Of a stretch of 5,188 nt of DNA, positions 4,048 through 5,188 are shown piece by piece. The first letter of the stretch is position 1. Every line of letters begins with the position of its first letter. Source of the stretch: an uncultured Coriobacteriaceae bacterium (lineage in GTDB: Bacteria; Actinomycetota; Coriobacteriia; Coriobacteriales; Eggerthellaceae); NCBI GenBank assembly GCA_900552585.1, contig USAB01000104.1:1-5188 (forward strand). Direction: 5' to 3'. Below the pieces are notes generated by a model. That model did no database searches and had not been told where the DNA came from. It saw only the letters and a program-made list of their open reading frames with translations. The position numbers and the translations under genes are program-made.

Positions 4048-5188
4048 CCACTACCGAGCATCTGAACGGCTACGGCCCGCTGGCGGGTATCAAAGTCGTT
4101 GAACTCTGCACGTACGTGGCCGGTCCCGCAACGGTTCGCGTCCTGTCCGACATGGGCGCGGAGGTCATCAAGGTCGAGGCTCCCGTAGGCGACGCCCAAC
4201 GCGTCCAGGGCCCGTGCTTCGGCGCGAAGAAGACGGAGACGGAAGACCCCACGTTCGACCTGAACAACACGAACAAGAACCTGATCTGCGTGAATACGAA
4301 GAATCCCGAAGGCCTGGAGATTGCCATGAAACTCATCTCCGAGGCGGACATCTTCGTTACGAATACCCGTACGAAATCCCTGAAGAAATTCGGCATGGAC
4401 TACGATACGCTGCATGCGAAGTATCCCGGCCTGATCTGGGCGCAGATGCGCGGCTACGGCGAGTACGGCGTGGAGAAGGACAGCCCCGGCTACGATGCCG
4501 TGTGCTGGGCCGCCCGCGGCGGCGTGGCCGGCACGTTCTGCGAGCGCGGCACGTCCCCTGCCATCGCGCCGCAGGCGTTCGGCGACTACAACTGCGCCAT
4601 CATGCTGGCGGCCGGCATCCTGGGCGCCCTGGTGAACAAGCTGCGCACCGGCAAGGGCGACAAGGTCACCGTGAACCTGTACCACGGCGCGCTGTGGGCC
4701 GGCGGCATCGGCATCGTGGCATCCCAGTTCGGCAGCCCGTACCCGAAGAGCCGCAAGTCCGTCCCGTCCCCGTTCAACAACACGTACAAGACGAAGGACG
4801 ACAAGTGGATCTACATCTGCCAGCCGAACCATAACAAGTACTACAACGAGATGATGGAGATTATCGGCCGCCCGGACATGAAGGACGACCCGCGCTTCTG
4901 CCGCATGGAGGACATCAAGCCCTTCACGCACCACGAGCTGGTCGAGATCCTGGACGACGGCTTCTCGAAGAAGACGTTCGCCGAGTGGGACCCGATCCTG
5001 CGCGAGCACCAGGTGCCGTTCCAGACCGTGTTCGACTACAACGACATCGTGGCAGACGACGAGGCGTACGACAACGACGGCCTGCGTACCGTGCACTATG
5101 ATGCATTCGGCGACCGCGCCACGACCACGATCCCCATCCGCTACGGCAGGGTCGGGGGCCCCCCGCAGGACCCGTTGCGGTATCGGGG
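4044..5188 (+). CDS. Class III (CaiB/BaiF) CoA-transferase, FldA/HadA-like, 3' end outside window
   Basis: The frame is open from ATG 4044 to the window end, 381 full codons of a family usually about 400-430 residues, so only the C-terminal tail is missing. The N-terminal Rossmann half starts L-A-G-I-K-V-V-E-L (13-21), then A-G-P-A (26-29) and D-M-G-A-E-V-I-K-V-E (36-45). ADIFVTNTRTKSL (101-113) is a family signature, followed by GYGEYG (137-142) and PGYDAVCWAARGGVAG (148-163). D181 in F-G-D181 occupies the position of the catalytic Asp that carries the acyl and CoA intermediates. The linked small domain includes N-P/F-N-N-T-Y-K-T-K-D-D (244-253). The Y/F-D-L-N-N-T-N-K, T-N-x-R-T-K and G-D-K-V-T-V-N-L elements resemble, as I recall it, FldA phenyllactate/cinnamate CoA-transferase more than carnitine CaiB. 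It would move CoA between acids in the cytoplasm without ATP. The substrate is uncertain. It has its own promoter. Confidence 0.9.
   Translation, partial: MTTTEHLNGYGPLAGIKVVELCTYVAGPATVRVLSDMGAEVIKVEAPVGDAQRVQGPCFGAKKTETEDPTFDLNNTNKNLICVNTKNPEGLEIAMKLISEADIFVTNTRTKSLKKFGMDYDTLHAKYPGLIWAQMRGYGEYGVEKDSPGYDAVCWAARGGVAGTFCERGTSPAIAPQAFGDYNCAIMLAAGILGALVNKLRTGKGDKVTVNLYHGALWAGGIGIVASQFGSPYPKSRKSVPSPFNNTYKTKDDKWIYICQPNHNKYYNEMMEIIGRPDMKDDPRFCRMEDIKPFTHHELVEILDDGFSKKTFAEWDPILREHQVPFQTVFDYNDIVADDEAYDNDGLRTVHYDAFGDRATTTIPIRYGRVGGPPQDPLRYR

Noticed and set aside
4214..4834. Plus-strand frame of 206 codons inside the CoA-transferase gene
   Set aside because: It is a shifted reading of the transferase, very rich in Arg and Gly, with no ribosome site or family resemblance.
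4017..5096. Long minus-strand open frame (359 codons) opposite the CoA-transferase gene
   Set aside because: The plus strand has clear CoA-transferase motifs throughout, and the antisense product is a repetitive Val/Arg/Leu/His sequence without recognisable domains.
5140..5188. G- and C-rich runs near the window end suggesting a sequence error or frameshift in the transferase
   Set aside because: The frame stays open and the residues (T-I-P-I-R-Y-G-R-V-G-G-P-P) fit the usual C-terminal pattern of the family, so no error need be assumed.
1..5188. Insertion sequence, attachment site or CRISPR array
   Set aside because: I saw no transposase or integrase frame, no terminal inverted repeats bounding a segment and no regularly spaced direct repeats; gene composition looks uniform across the window.

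Overview
The window looks like chromosomal DNA of a high-GC anaerobic actinobacterium, most likely class Coriobacteriia (Eggerthella, Gordonibacter or Slackia relatives). This is inferred from GC-rich third codon positions, strong AGGAGG-type ribosome sites, a divergent CarD-family regulator, and acyl-CoA genes of a kind common in that group. No marker gene fixes the genus. I see no mobile element, tRNA, rRNA or CRISPR array.

Left half (1-2133), stress and housekeeping functions: the 3' end of a universal stress protein (USP) gene; a convergent gene on the minus strand for a DNA-deoxyinosine (hypoxanthine) glycosylase of the uracil-DNA glycosylase superfamily; a second, complete USP gene read divergently from the glycosylase; a strong hairpin terminator; and a CarD/CdnL-type RNA polymerase-binding regulator behind a perfect TATAAT box.

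Right half (2278-5188), acyl-CoA metabolism, all on the plus strand: an enoyl-CoA hydratase/isomerase (crotonase) family enzyme without the two classical catalytic glutamates; a PaaI-type hotdog thioesterase; and, behind its own promoter, a class III CoA-transferase cut by the window end. The transferase resembles the FldA/HadA branch, which transfers CoA between 2-hydroxy acids and enoic acids. Together these could activate an organic acid as its CoA thioester, change its double bond or hydration state, and release or recycle CoA. The substrate cannot be read from the sequence.

The intergenic regions hold notable RNA and DNA structure. The crotonase leader has two mutually exclusive hairpins close to the predicted transcript start. 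Two long hairpins (13 bp, and 15 bp perfect) stand between the crotonase and thioesterase genes. Nested inverted repeats surround the -10 box of the CoA-transferase promoter. A three-codon minigene overlaps the CoA-transferase start codon through ATGA. No wholly new system is evident; the best candidates for follow-up are the acyl-CoA module and its leader structures.
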